Below are positions 18,561 through 32,059 of a stretch of 64,000 nucleotides of DNA, piece after piece. This DNA comes from Diorhabda sublineata. Taxonomy: Eukaryota; Arthropoda; Insecta; Coleoptera; Chrysomelidae. Location: contig NC_079476.1 of assembly GCF_026230105.1 (NCBI RefSeq), forward strand, positions 13,282,709 to 13,346,708. Direction: 5' to 3'. The notes beneath the pieces are model-generated. The model saw only the letters and a list, made by a program, of their open reading frames with translations, searched no databases and was not told where the DNA came from. How positions within the stretch are numbered: the first letter of the stretch is position 1; every line of letters starts with the position of its first letter. Position numbers and translations under genes: made by a program.

Positions 18561-21037
18561 ATACAAACACACAAAAAAACAAGGTCGAAAAGATATTTTC
18601 AGTCTTAAGCGTTACTTCAGTAGAAGTTATTTCCAAAATTACGTGAGACAATAAAAATAAAACGCCGGGGGAAGTTACTCAATAAATTTAGCTAAACCGT
18701 AATGTTAATAAGTTATTTTTGAGTAACAAAAATTAGTTACGTTATTTTGTAAGTACACTGTATAGTAGTTAATTTCTAAATATTTAAAATATACAAATCA
18801 ACGAATTTTATAGTCCGATGTCAGTTAATATACCATGGTCACAGCTGTTAATCAGTGGTGAAAAATTTATACTCATTATAATTTAGGAATGCATGAATTA
18901 TTGAATAATTTTGTTTATTACATTAAGTCATATGACTAAACAAAGTATTATCTCATACACAATAGAATAGTGTGTATGTAAGCAATAATCCCGTATTTTT
19001 GTGCTAGTTGTAGGTATGTACATTAAAAAAACAATTTGATTATTTTTTTCTATATTATTTGTCTGTTATTTGTGTTCTAATTTCCAAAAATGTAATCAAC
19101 TTTTAATATTATTTTCCATACTTACCGAAATAACATACACACGTAATGTTCAAGAGTTGATTAACTATTTTTCAGTAAATAATATTGAAGAGTGAATAAC
19201 CTTTCTGTTTTAATGGCAAATTATATTCGGGTTGTTATTTTTAAGTTGAAGTTCATATAAGTGGTTTAAATAAATGTGCAAATTCACAGAAAAAGAGGTT
19301 GGGTTTTTTTGTATAAAAAAATTTGCTTTTAGAATGAAAAAGATAATAAACAGTTTATTCTGTTGTAAAGAGTGATTCATGATCTAACAATATATGGCAA
19401 TAGGACCAAATATACCTCTAAAACATATTGCAGTGAAATAATATACAGGTGTTGATAGAGAAAATAGTATATAATACAAGTGAAGAAAACGAATGAGAAA
19501 TTTGAGCAAACATACGAGCGAGAAAAGCACTTTTCTCCCATATATACACCCTATGTTTTTATATACACTCTATTCGTCAACTACGTGGAATAATAATACT
19601 AACAGAATTTTGGACAGTTGGCGGAGAGAATTGAAAAATATTAGTCTTTTGTCTGGAAGGGCGTTTGAAGAGTACTATTAAAATTACTTGCTTCATCACG
19701 TAAAATTTTGGTGTCTTGTATATATCCGGATAATTGGTCATATTTCTCAGTGAAATTTTTAAAATTAAACAATATATATTCTTTTTGAATAATTGTTTTT
19801 ATATTTAACTGCTCGTGATTGTGGAATGATAATTTTTGGAATATTTTAATTAATTAACTTTTTCCATCAGGTTCAAATTAGTTTTATTTAGTGATTATAA
19901 TCTATTACTTCACTTACTTTCAGATTGAACTTGAAAATAACATCAAAGTATACATCTTAACAGTTGAATAACTGATTTAAAATTATAGTTAATACCTAGT
20001 AGAATTTCTTGCTCTTAACTAACTGTTGTACTTTTTCTATGCTGGTAGTTTAAAAAGAAACGTTTTATATTTTATATATACATATATTAAGAACTTCCGT
20101 TATTCGCTTTTTAAAAAGCTGTCATTAGATTTGTAGGTATGTTAGTATGTATCAATGTAACAAAATCTTTTAACTCCATTTTCGAGCACTTCAAATCATG
20201 GAATGATTTGAAATTTTGCACTCTTATTAAGATCCGCTGACAATTCAATAATTTCGTAAATACATACCATTATCCTTGCCAGGAGTGTAACGGAATCTTT
20301 TAACTCGATTTTCGAAAACCTAAAAACGTCGGATTAATTTGAAATTTTGCACTCTTAAAGTATTCAAAAATAATTATATAAATTCGCACCATTATCTAAG
20401 ATAGTATTTTTTTCATATCATGTTATGAAGTTTGAATTATGAGATGAGTGCAAAATTTTTCAAATTAGTTAGACTATCTAGAAAACTTGTATTCAAATTG
20501 CTTCAAACTGTGATTGAGTCCGTCTTACAACTTGTTAAAGAACTCTCATTGTAATGGATAACGCTGCCTATTATAATCACCGAAGTGAATGTATACCCAT
20601 TTCAAAACAGTCGGAAAGATGAAATGCAACAGTATCTGTGTGAAAAGGGGACTACATTGAATACGTTATAGATGAAATAATTCGTAGAAACAGCATCACA
20701 AATTTACGACGCCACCGATCATTGCGAGCCTCGTATTTCAATATTTACTTGAGCATCAACAAAAAATTATAGTATTCTATTCTTACTCGAAAAGGCAAAA
20801 AATACGGTTAAAGAAAAAAACGTTATAAGTTGAAGAAAGGCTATTTGTGAATTTTTTTTAACTTTTCAAATACATACCTTATATTATAATATAATAACTA
20901 ATATATATTATAATAGATAAATTATAACTTTTTTTAATGTAAAGCAACTCATATTCTATGGGAATCTTTTCAGGAATATTCGTGTGCTTAATTTGTTAAT
21001 GTGAGTAGGTATGTTGATATGTTAGTTGATATCAGAA
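18561..21037. other. AT-rich intergenic DNA with a weak duplicated segment
   Basis: A segment of about 70 nt at 20156-20228 (AATCTTTTAACTCCATTTTC ... TTTGAAATTTTGCACTCTTA) recurs diverged at 20288-20360. The open frame 19493-19681 has no recognisable content. Nothing else was identified. Confidence 0.4.
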
Positions 21038-21572
21038 AAAATCGTTGCACGGCTATCTACTTAGGAACGCGAAGGACGAGCTTAACTACCCATTCGACGT
21101 TCAGAGTTAGTTAAGGGCTCAATATTTTAGAATGCCAAAAATCCTTTGAATCCGGTTGCCTAATTCGTAAGCACGTTTCTCCAATTTCAGAAAGATCGTT
21201 GCACGGCTATCCACTTAGGAACACGGAGCACGACCTTTACCTACCTACTCCCCGTTCAGAATTAGTTAAGAGCTCAAAACTTCACAATGCAATAAAATGC
21301 ATAATCAATTGCCATTTGAAATCAAATCGATATCATCTTTTCCCGCATTCTGCAATAATTTGAGGGCATATTTACTGGAAAGTGCCTTCTTCTTTGTAAA
21401 CGACTACTATTCTAATAATAATTCTAATAATAATTTAATTCCGGCCATGCTGCATACTGGTATAACTTTTGCTATGGGCTTATATACTGATTATCACCTA
21501 TTACTATTACCCAAATTTGAAATTTTATGTTATTTGTATATTTGTTTAGTCATTTTTATGTTCGTTTTTTAG
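21038..21572 (+). pseudogene. LINE reverse-transcriptase C-terminal remnant with tandem partial duplication
   Basis: The second copy (from about 21188) translates as HDLYLPTPRSELVKSSKLHN, then after a frame change HNQLPFEIKSISSFPAFCNN and RAYLLESAFFFVNDYYS. This is the typical end of non-LTR ORF2 proteins (...LPR...S...YN.LP..IK.....FK..LK.YLL...). A diverged copy of the first part lies upstream at 21038-21140 (shared CGTTGCACGGCTATC and CACTTAGGAAC-like motifs), so the 3' segment is tandemly duplicated. Only the tail is present; no reverse-transcriptase catalytic motifs remain. The clade is not determinable. Confidence 0.6.
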
Positions 21573-24180
21573 GTTTCACGAGCTTTCGTTTACAAATTGA
21601 AACAAAATTTTGACAATGAATCATTTTTTCTTCTCTATTATCTTTTTTAAAACTGGTATTGGGAATTTTGTTTAATATTTGGGATTGATAAAGTGCATTA
21701 TACATAACAATAGCTGTATTTGCTGGAATGTCTGAGTATTTGTATGATTCAATACTTCTAAAATATTCTTATTGAAGTTAGAATCATGACGTAACGTAGT
21801 TACAACATGATTTCATAATTACCACTCGGTAATTACGTGTTTTCACGTGTTTTTAAAAAACAAATAACAACTTTATTAACACAAAAATACAATATTAACT
21901 GAACAAAAAGTTATCTTAACAATATCTCTATCAAAATCTAGAACAAAATCTGTACCAAAAATCTACACCAAAATCATAGTCTAATTCTAAAATACAATTA
22001 TATATAATAAAATAAATGCTGAGTTTACAATTGAATATTTTATAAAAGTTCAACAGTTTCCAGGTCCGTAACTCGGTTAAGTTTTTTATGTTGAAAACCA
22101 CAAACCATATCGAAGTTCATTTAAACATATGTAGTTATAATTAGGGTACGTACACAGTTTGTTCTGAATCATATGAAATTGGCACTAAATTAAACGTTAG
22201 GTTAAAAGTTAAACAGTATTGGTCGAATAACATGTTCGTATCGTCAACTTTTTCAGTTTTTTAATATATGATCTATAACTTTTCTCAGTTGTACCACGCA
22301 TTAAATAGTAGAATATGGAATTATAGTTAATTGTTCAATCCGTTTAATAAATCATTTTCTGACTGATCTTGAGGATGTAGCTTATTAATTTGATTTTTAA
22401 TTTGTACTAAAGTTTTGAGATTTTATTAAAATATTTGCGTCAAATATCTAGAACAATTTGACAACTACAGTTATTTACTAAATCGTAAATTATAGGGTAA
22501 AAATATTTATCAGTCAAATATTTTCTTAGAAATCATTTTTATAAAATTATTACTGTTACGTGTAATGCCGACTAAAGGAATTCAATAATTGTTATTAATA
22601 AAGATAAGATAAATTCAATAAATTATAATTGTTGATTGTTCGATATCACCTTGACGATTTCTGTCTTGTTTTTGTATAATCCAACCAGAAAAGCGTAGTA
22701 ATCGCGTAAACTAAAAATATAAATTTTATGTAAAAACTTCGTCATAAATAAAAATAAATCTCATTGAATATCGCACTACAGTGTAATGTAAGTATATTTG
22801 CTACTTTTAATTATATTATCGTTTATCATTACAGAAATGCTTGACTGGCGATAATTTTCGAAAAATTGCATTTGTTCATAGGTCTCCTAGGTAATACAAT
22901 ATGTGCTGGTGAATTTCGCAATTGGTTTGGTGTCATTTCCGTTACCTACTATTTGGAAGAGAAATTAAGTAACTTTTACATTGAGAATCAAAGAAATATC
23001 AATAATAACTTTGTTCGCGGTAGATAGTTTGCACACATTCTGAATGTATTCTGAATATCTTCTAGACGTGTTAAATGCGCAGACTTTGCTCAGAATATGT
23101 TCTGAAAATACATTCCTCTACGAATGAAATATGAACATCTGAAATTATAATTTTAATTAAAAATTAACTAGAAGAAGAAAAACCACATAGGTTACAGATT
23201 ATTTCGTTGTATGCATATGCGCCGGATGGAAAATCCTCACCCAGGTCCGAGTATACATTGGACATATTCAGATCACTTTCTGAATCAGAAATGCGTGCTC
23301 CACGAATACAGGATTTTAAATCCTGAACATGTTTTACTTTAACCGCGAACGCACAATTTTAAACTGTACATAAATCTGGTAACAGAAAGCTAATATCAAC
23401 TGGTTTATTGGACACTTTTGTGAAACTATCCTTTTCGTCATCTTTGGAACATTCTTCCTTGATGATTCCTGATTTTTGTTGTTATTATATATTTGTTTTA
23501 TTATTTCTCTTTCGTTTTCTTTTATTGTGACCAAAAATAGTTAAAGTATCCTGCAGATAGTAAGTAACAGAAAAGAAGAGGATTAATTTTGGTTAATGGT
23601 GACCATGATGCAATGAAACACTTTCTGCTGCATACTTAAGACATTCTGGGCAACATTAAACATTAAAAATTAAATGCCGGTAATAAAAATCACGAACCAT
23701 GAAAAGGTAAGATTCCCAACAAAAAACGAAAAGGATAGTTTTATAGAGTACTGCATTCAGTCAGCTGATCTTATTGACACATAATTGATTTTATAAAAAA
23801 ATTGCATATGGATAGGTTCGTTATCATTTGTACTTACAAAAAATGCTATTGAATACCTAATTTGCTTTCCTCAAAAAAAGCGAAGAAAATAAGAAGTTAC
23901 CGTGGTCTCGGAAAACGTATACTTCCGGCAGAAAAATGGAAGCTTTCGAATAAATCATGGAGTAAATAGCTTTATTTTAAATTGTACTTTCTACTTATGT
24001 CAAATTTTTTATTTGCCTCTTGTAAAAACTAAAAAGAATTTGTACTACCTATAAATTATCATTAACTAATTGGCAACCACAGATAAAGTGGAGATTAGAT
24101 AAAAGTAACGTGCGTCAGAAAAATTACAATCCTTACAGATAGAGAGACAGAGAGAAATTCGTTGTTTAAATTTTGCAGGA
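21573..24180. other. AT-rich intergenic DNA, nothing recognised
   Basis: Both strands were read without recognising coding, RNA or repeat features. The minus open frame 23334-23534 is low-complexity. Confidence 0.5.
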
Positions 24181-24900
24181 CAAGGAGGATTTTTATAAGG
24201 AGGAGAGTTTGTTGGAGTGGTCCCTGAATTGCTCCTCTGCAGGGCTGGGGTTGTGGTGGTTACGAGAGGTTGTGTTTGCCTAACTTTTCTGGAGGGGGAA
24301 AGCGGAGATTTTGGCCAGAAAAAAACTAATGGGATCTTGCAAGCAAAAACGGTTCTTCTCGGATTGATATTTTTTGTTTATTTTAAATTTAAAAGGAGGC
24401 GGGCGGATACAACTGCAGCTGCGTTAATCCCTAGCGTCGGCCATTTGACTGGAACACGGGTTCACCAGGTTGCAGGGAAACCGCAGAAAATCTGTAACAC
24501 GGGGGAGACGGAGTTTATCTGATTAATATGAGAAAATTATAAAGGAAGTTTAGGTAGATTTCAGAAAGGTCATCGTACGCTGCTGCAAACAGCGTAAGGG
24601 ACGGATAAAGGAGTTTTCTCTTGGATTTTGAACCGAGGAGCCGCATATTGTTGATTCAGGGGATGAGAAGGGCTTCTTTTGCAGCGGAATTAGTTAATTC
24701 GATGGTACGAATCACATAGCGGGCTTGGAGCTCATTTAGGCGGCTTGGAATGGGGGTTATGTCGGTATTGACATAAACGGTGCTGCTAGTGCTGAATCTA
24801 TACTTGTATTGGCAGTACCTACTCGCAGGACAGGAGTTTTTTGAGAAGATATTCGGGTAGGTAGTGCTGGGACGAATATATTTTCTGCACGTCGTCCTTG
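24181..24900. other. GC-richer island with unidentified, probably decayed coding-like sequence
   Basis: Base composition changes abruptly. A plus-strand open frame at 24217-24522 (101 codons) is followed by short plus-strand stretches such as AAWNGGYVGIDINGAASAES and ILVLAVPTRRTGVF near 24730-24840, interrupted by stops. I could not assign them to a family. A decayed mobile element or an insertion of foreign origin are both possible. Confidence 0.35.
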
Positions 24901-27700
24901 CAGAAAAAATAGATTGTAATGAACAAACATTTATGGCTATTTTAAATTTTAAAGTTCCAAATAATCATTTCAATTTGTGGTAAAATTAGAAGTAAAATAT
25001 CTTAATGGCATACCTACTTCTATCAGTCTCATTGAATATTCAAGAATAAGCCACTTTTTGACTATATTTTTGTATTGTTGCTGAAGATTGCGAATGTTTC
25101 CAGACAACATCTAAATTACACAGTAAACTTTCAAGTAACCTACCATGTACGCAAGTAGCTAGATGTCGTTATACTTCTCTACTAGTGATAGTGCATTATT
25201 ATATAAGAGAAATCAAATCTATACATGCGGAAACCAATGAATATTTATTTAATAGTTACCTCTTTTGCAGTTTTGCTATAAATAACGAAAATCTGAATGA
25301 ATAAAACATGCTAGGTTATAATTGGATTTAGCTAAAAATATACTGAAAATTGAATACGGAATAACGAAATACAAAACGGCTTAAACTTTTTTACTTTACA
25401 TACCTTTCGGTCTTTTCTAAGAGAATCATATTTTTCGGTGGCACAAATAAAAATTTTCAGGTTGTAACTGAATGAAAATAATGCCATAAGTTTGTTTTAT
25501 TGCAATCTTATTTTTTTTTTCTGTAAAAATTATAATTTGTCATAACGCACGCTACTTTTATGCTTTCTCCACTGCACCTGACGGTGCAAATTAGTAATTG
25601 ATTATTAATTTATAGGTAGTACAAATGAAAAAAAAGCGAATCATATGAGATTTCTTTCGAATTGAATTGATTTTCGGTAAGAATCAGAATTCTCTAACGG
25701 AGGAGCTACGACCATTGAAGAGCACTTTATCCGCCTATATAATTTTCTCGACTTTAGAGGGGTGCAAATAGAAAATTTGTTTATTTAGATAGTAAGAATT
25801 AAAATGAAGCTATTTACTCCTCTATTTAATCAAAAGCTTCCCTTTATCTATCAGAAGTATACGTTTTGCGAAAGCTCGGCATTTTCTTGTTTTCTTCGCT
25901 TTTAATTGGGGGCTGCAAAGTATTTAATAGTATTTCTGCTATCACAAATAAAAGCAAATCTAGCCATGTGCGATTTTTCTAAAAAATCAATATTATTTTG
26001 CCAGGGTCTTTTTGACAATCGACAATGTTGAAATTCGGAGATCAGTATTTGCACATATTTCTAATCAAGACATATTGCACTGCATTTTGTTTTGCTCCAT
26101 GCTTATCAGTCTTTACGGATGCTCGAGACTCCATTATACAATAGTATGTTACAATGAACGTGTTTATGGTTACTTTATATTGGAAAAAGTATCCGAAATA
26201 ATTTTTTATCTTTGTTTGAAACACCTATATTGTCATTTGTACATGTACTTAGAAAAATTTGTATGAAAATGAGAAATAGCTGCAAAATACCTCAAAAAAT
26301 ATGAACGAACTATGTTAAAAAATACACATAAAACATGATTATTTTTGTTTTCAGATAACCAATTAATTTGATTACAGCTTTTAAGGCAAGTAATTATACT
26401 AACATATTCTGAACTATCAACAAATGTTGACTAATTAGAATACCAAATTGAAGTTGCAAATTTGTAATTCAATTTATATTTTAATACGTCTGTGAAAGAA
26501 ATTAAGCAGATTTAGAAGTTTGTTGGATTTATTGAAGTTACGAATCGGTTTAGATGACCAAAAATTGATTTTAGAGCTACCTAGAAAACCGCTGCAATGC
26601 AGTTTAGATATCGCCAAAAATTCAAAACGAGCGAATGTTAGAAATGGAGCAATTTACGGCTGTCTTAATAGGTGTAACAGATGATATAGCTGGTAAATGA
26701 ATAGCTATCAATTGGTTTTAGATTATACGATGAAAGCAAAGGGAAAATCCGAAAAGATAATCTCGTAACTGAGGATTGTCTAGTGTGTGTATGATTCGAA
26801 TACAATATCAAAATCATTACCATGTCAAGTTTTTAAGTAACCCTAACCGAAAATTCCAAAATCACGATTTCACATATACGAGTTAAGTTCAAAGAAGTAC
26901 TTTTATTCTTAGAAACTTTCTTTTAAAAATATTGAAAAACATTATAGAAAAGAGGAGGCCGAGAATATCATTGTGCATAGTGCAGATCTCTCAAACTTCT
27001 GCTCGTGTAGTGTATACTATTCTTCTTTATAGCCGGCCGAAAGTAAGTAATGAAAGAAATATTGAAAGCTGACTTTTTTGGCAATGCATATGATTACATA
27101 TGGTAATTAATTTCGCTTTATTATCCAAATTAATAATAAGTATGAAGTGCCAAAGTAAAAGGCTCATTATAAAGCATCAGCAGTATATTTTTGTGCAGCC
27201 AATATTTAATTTTCATGATTAAATTATAATACTTATTTTAATTATTGATTGTGAGTAAAATAAAAAAAGCTTGAAAATTATTTGTGGATTCATTTCCAAA
27301 TAAAAAAACATCGAAGTAAAGTGAGGAAAATAATGTAATGAAACAACTGGTTGGGCTGATTTTTTATTAGTGTATTCCATTACTTTGTGTGTAGAAATGT
27401 AACTTTACAAGGAAGTTGCAAAATTCTGCAGCATTCACCTTGTTTCATAAATTTGCATTAGGTATATCGAAAGTATTTAACAGAAGCTTTTATCAGAAAA
27501 TTAAAAATTAACTGTTCAACAAGTTTAGCGAGTAGGAATAAAAACTATCTTCAGTATTTGTGAAGTACTTTCAATGATGAAAAAGCACAACAAGAATTAC
27601 TTAGTTTCAGCTTTTTCCAGACTAAATTTATCGAATAATATCATAAATTTACCATGACTGCATGCGTGAGCTATTGGCAAGTTAGCTACCGCGTTTGTAA
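24901..27700. other. AT-rich intergenic DNA, nothing recognised
   Basis: Open frames at 26012-26266 and 26042-26224 overlap on opposite strands and show no domain. No repeats were noted. Confidence 0.45.
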
Positions 27701-27709
27701 CTAACTGTA

Positions 27710-27915
27710 CATGAAACAAAAAAAACAAAGACGGTTTCATCCAACCAAAAGTGATGACTACCGTTTTTTGGTATAGTCGTAGGATGGTGTTTATCGACTA
27801 TCTTCAAAAAGGGAAAACAATAACACCAGTGTATCACGCATTACTAATTGGAAATGAGAAAAATTAGAAAAAAGCGACTGCATTTGAGGAAAAAGAAATT
27901 TACGAATTGCACTGG
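27710..27915 (+). pseudogene. Mariner transposase central fragment
   Basis: Translation with one frame change gives KVMTTVFWYSRRMVFIDYLQ followed by KGKTITPVYHALLI. This matches the segment between the first two catalytic aspartates of mariner transposases (KVM.TVFWD..G...IDYL.KGKTI....Y..LL). The flanking catalytic aspartates are lost or unrecognisable. Confidence 0.65.
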
Positions 27916-29529
27916 TTTCAGACAACATTCGTACAAAAATATCTTTCAAATAAACATATCATTAATTTTCTTTGCTGCATTATAACTTATCTGTTTAATT
28001 TAAAAATACGCTTAAAATACAACATACAGTTTCAACTATATTATATACATAATTTTTTACATTCTTTACATACATATATTTATGTTTATCATTTTTAATT
28101 CTATTCTATAGCGGCAAGCTTAAATTTACTCTCATTATTTTTGAAGGAGGACTACGAGTATCCAAGTTACAATTTTCATCCAAATCTGTTTTTATTGCCT
28201 GATCTTCTCTTTTTGATATGTCGTACGTGATTCCTTAGTCTTCTGTTTATTCTTTTGTGAATTTGCTTTATCGTTTTTTAAACTGCCCACTGCAGTCGCA
28301 CAAAAATTTGATCTTTTCAGGGAGCATTTCACATACTCACTTTGTGCTCTGAGAAAATCCGGCGCGCTGCTGACTTTCATTAATTTTGTTCTATATACTT
28401 CCAGAAATCATCATAATGAAAATATTCTATTTAACAATTCAGGAAATAATTTTTCCCTGCCTTCTCGCTAAACTTGTTGAGCAGGTAATTTATAAGTTTA
28501 CTGATCGTTATCTCGGTTTTTAAACTAAAAAAAAATCCGCGCTACTACACAACGTACAAACCAAGTTTTTTCACGCGTCTTTTCTTGATACCTAGTTCAC
28601 GTAAAGTATCGTTAATAAAATAATAAAAATAAGTTTTTCAAACAATGAACAAATTATTACGGACATCGGTAAAAAATATTTTAAAATATGTATTGATTGC
28701 TGCCTAAAATTCAAAGTCGGTACAAAATTAAATAAATATTTTTTGTTTATTTCGCCTGGTCAATTTGAAGGAACCTCAAATCTACAATCTACGTATAGGG
28801 TGTGGCAGTAATAATGTAGTGAGAGAATGATATATGAAAGCTGTATATATTTAGAAAGGTCCGAAAGAGAAGGAGAAGATATTCGAAATGCAAAAATAAT
28901 AATGTAATAAGGTCTAAAAGGTAAATTGCATTTTGGTTATAACTGTTGTAGATATAATTCACGATATTTGTTAAATTTTAATCCGTATAATATTTAGCGA
29001 TCAAACTATAGTAATTATTCATTAAAAATTGATATTCTCATAATTGCTATCTATCAGTTTAATTCGTTCATTCGCGATATCAAAACGCGACACATTAGAT
29101 TCTATTTTATTCATATCTTCGATTCACTTGGCTCCGATGACCCTGTCTATTGACCCAACTGCAACTACAAACCTCATTCCAATTTTTATTTTTACCACTT
29201 ATATGTCACAGATGTGAATTATTTCTTGACAAAATCACGTTATTATTCCGATCCATCTCGAAGCACTTCTATAAATAAAGCACAAATGAGGTAGGGCACC
29301 AATTCCATCAACTTCGTCAACTCGTTAATTTTTTTTGGCTAAAAAGAAAAATTGACATCAAAGTGAACTGCCTTACAACTTACAACATACCATAAACCTG
29401 GAAATTACGATGGAGTCAATTTGAGTAGCTGAAAAGCCATTGCTCTTGCTCTGTAAAACTATCCCTTATGGCTCTTAACTTTAGACAAAAATCTCGGTTC
29501 TCTTCTCCAAAACACCGTTCACGTCTATT
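27916..29529. other. AT-rich intergenic DNA, nothing recognised
   Basis: Open frames 27907-28098 and 28192-28380 are unsupported. No element boundaries were seen. Confidence 0.45.
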
Positions 29530-30266
29530 TGAACATGAAAAAAATTGCTGCAAAATGGATCTCCAAATGTTGATTGTTGAATGTTGACCAAAAGTGTGCA
29601 AGAGTAGAAGCATCGGGTTCGATTTGTGCTCGATTTGAAAACGATGTAAGCTTCTTAAACCGAATTGTTACTATGGATGAGACTTGGGTACAGAAACAAT
29701 GCAACAATCGATGGAATAGCGACACTCTGGTTCTTCAAGACCTAAGAAGTTTCGTGTCCAAAAATCTGCTAGAAAAGTTCTTGTTTCAGTTTTTTGGGAT
29801 TGTCATGAAGTAATCATGATTGATTTTTTGGATAAGAGTGGAACAATAACTGGAGTTTACTATTCGACATTACTGACCACTCTACGGGAAAAAAATTAAA
29901 GAAAAAAGACGCGGAAAGCTATCCAAAGGTGTTTTATTTTTGCAGGATAACGCCCCTGCACACAAATCTCATGTTGCCATGCAAAAAATTCGTGATTTAG
30001 GGCTTGAATTACTAGAACACCCCCTTATTCACCAGATTTGGCTCCGTCGGACTATTTTTTTCCAACGAGGAGGTAATAAAAGCTGTGGAGGTCTAGTTTG
30101 CAGAGCAAGAAGAAACATTTTTTTTAAAGGTCTAGAGACGTTGCAGGTTCGCTGTAATAAATGTATCCAATTAAGAGGAGAATATGTTGAGTAATAAAAT
30201 ATTTTGACATTGAAATTTTGTTTCGTTCTATAGTAAGCCAAGAATTTTTCAATATATCCTCGTATA
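29530..30266 (+). pseudogene. Mariner element, transposase decayed, 3' inverted repeat present
   Basis: Frames joined across stops show NVDQKCARVEASGSICARFE, IVTMDETW (first catalytic Asp), FLQDNAPAHKSHVAMQKIRD (second Asp at about 29946) and GLELLEHP. A degraded LAPSDYF equivalent follows, then FKGLETLQVRCNKCIQLRGE and YVE before the stop near 30192. The 3' terminal repeat ends ...TCCTCGTA at 30264, followed by TA (30265-30266). The same end occurs on the element at 42871-43638, showing a shared family. The 5' end and N-terminal third are not recognisable. Confidence 0.85.
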
Positions 30267-30639
30267 TTAAAAAGCCATATCAAAAGTTTTTTTCCAATGA
30301 GTACCTTCTAGCTAATAAAAATTAGAATTTTTATTAATTTTAACAGAATGTCTTCCCAACACATTTCACCGAAAATACGATTGTAGGAATTCTAGTTTGA
30401 TTATGGAAAATTTGGAAGAGCCGCATAAACGTCGAATAATACAAGTAGGTCCTCTAACAGTTAATGCAAAAACATTAATATTTAATTGTCATTTACAGAC
30501 AACCATTTATGTAAAATTGTTTATAATATAGAGGAATACTTAGTAGTACGCTTGGTATTAAGACTTACGATTTACAGTTATTAAAATAGACTGATGTGGC
30601 GAGTTTCAAACAGTACGTAAAGCTTCAGGAACCAAAATT

Positions 30640-30965
30640 TCGAACAAAAAATCGTTTGAAAGAAAGTAAATGCGTTCTTTAGAAAAGAATTTCAGTAGCT
30701 CTTGCCACGGTTCGAGATGATAAGAATCACCCTGAAATGAGTCGAAGTACACTTGAAAACTTTCAAAAGAAATATCTAGGTTTTCGCTGGAACGAGCAAT
30801 CCAGATGTCGATTTAATAGAAAGAATCGATATTGTAGTATGGAGAAGTAATTACTATAAAAGAAATGAAAACCAAAATAAGAAATATATTTTATTTAGAT
30901 GAAACATGAATCAACGAGAGAGATACACCAAATTAATTTGACTTATTCAAATAATTTAGGGGCGC
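30640..30965 (+). pseudogene. DDE-superfamily (Tc1/mariner-related) transposase fragment
   Basis: It reads VRDDKNHPEMSRSTLENFQK, then KYLGFRWNE, and later NIFYLDET followed by NERDTPN. This is the order of the insect family with ...STLYRFLK..GF.W..R......IYYLDETW.N.GHTP. The first catalytic Asp (YLDET) is retained but surrounding stops break the frame. It ends before the second Asp. Confidence 0.55.
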
Positions 30966-32055
30966 AGATAATAGTACACATCGGCACATGATATTGTTAA
31001 AGGTTTATTGACGTTTGCATCTACTCGATTTCTTCGACACTGATTCGAACAATTGATAAATCATTTTCCTCGGAATAGTAATGTATACCTAATGCAAGAT
31101 ATCACCCCAAATTTCTAGAAAAATTGCCTGCATCCAAGTAGTTAACAAAAGATTTACAGATAAAGGGATAGGTTTGTAGTGATACGCTTCTGAGCTACGA
31201 GTGATTTATCATTTTAATACTCTTTCATTCATAAATAGGCTATAATTGAATAGAATGGGAAATGTTCAAGTTACAGCGGTCAAAGTATAATTTTTTATTA
31301 TGACGTTTATGATAAACATGCGTGAATCCTTCTTTAAATACAAAAAAATATTTTCAGGTCATTTGGGTTTTTATTTCACCATTGTTAAGCAATCATTCTA
31401 TTATCTGATTGTTTTAATTTATCTCCACTTATAATGCACATTATTCTGAAGAATAACTGAAACCACTTTAATCCAGCAAGCTTTTAGTAAGGAAAATGAT
31501 TTTTTTTGAAACGCTATAATAAATATTATTATCTATAATTTACTTCAAAAGGAGGCAAAAAAATTTAAGTCGCAAATGTTCGAGGCACAACATGAATATA
31601 TACCTTGATCTTAGAATTGTCACTTTGGACAGGTACAAAAAATCAATATAGAAAACTTCCTTTCGTGTGGAAAATAGATTCTTGAAATAAGCTTAAGAAT
31701 AAAGTTGCAAATACAACTTACATAGAACGTTACATTAAAATATATCTATTGTTCATTAATTGATTGGTGATCCATATTTTCTGGTATGATTTTTTTTGAA
31801 AAAAAATGTTTGTAATATATTATGGCAATCGTGAAAAATTTGGTTTTTCTTCCTAATATTTTTCAACTTTTGCGTCGAATCTGTTTACCTTCGTGTCTAC
31901 ATTTTAAGCCGAAAAATATTAATTATATAATTGAATATTACAAAATGTCTATTTGAAAATTCAAAAAACATGTCTTATTCATACCAGTATTAGTATTTAT
32001 TCGATAATCAAAAGCTCTCCATTCTTAATCTAAAAAGTACAAAGGCCCAATGGAG
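30966..32055. other. AT-rich intergenic DNA, nothing recognised
   Basis: Possible further decay of the adjacent transposase to about 31170; no clear motif beyond that. Confidence 0.4.
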
Positions 32056-32059
32056 AAGA

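Noticed and set aside
24217..24522. A 101-codon gene
   Set aside because: No recognisable domain, no start context or splice evidence; kept only as an unexplained island.
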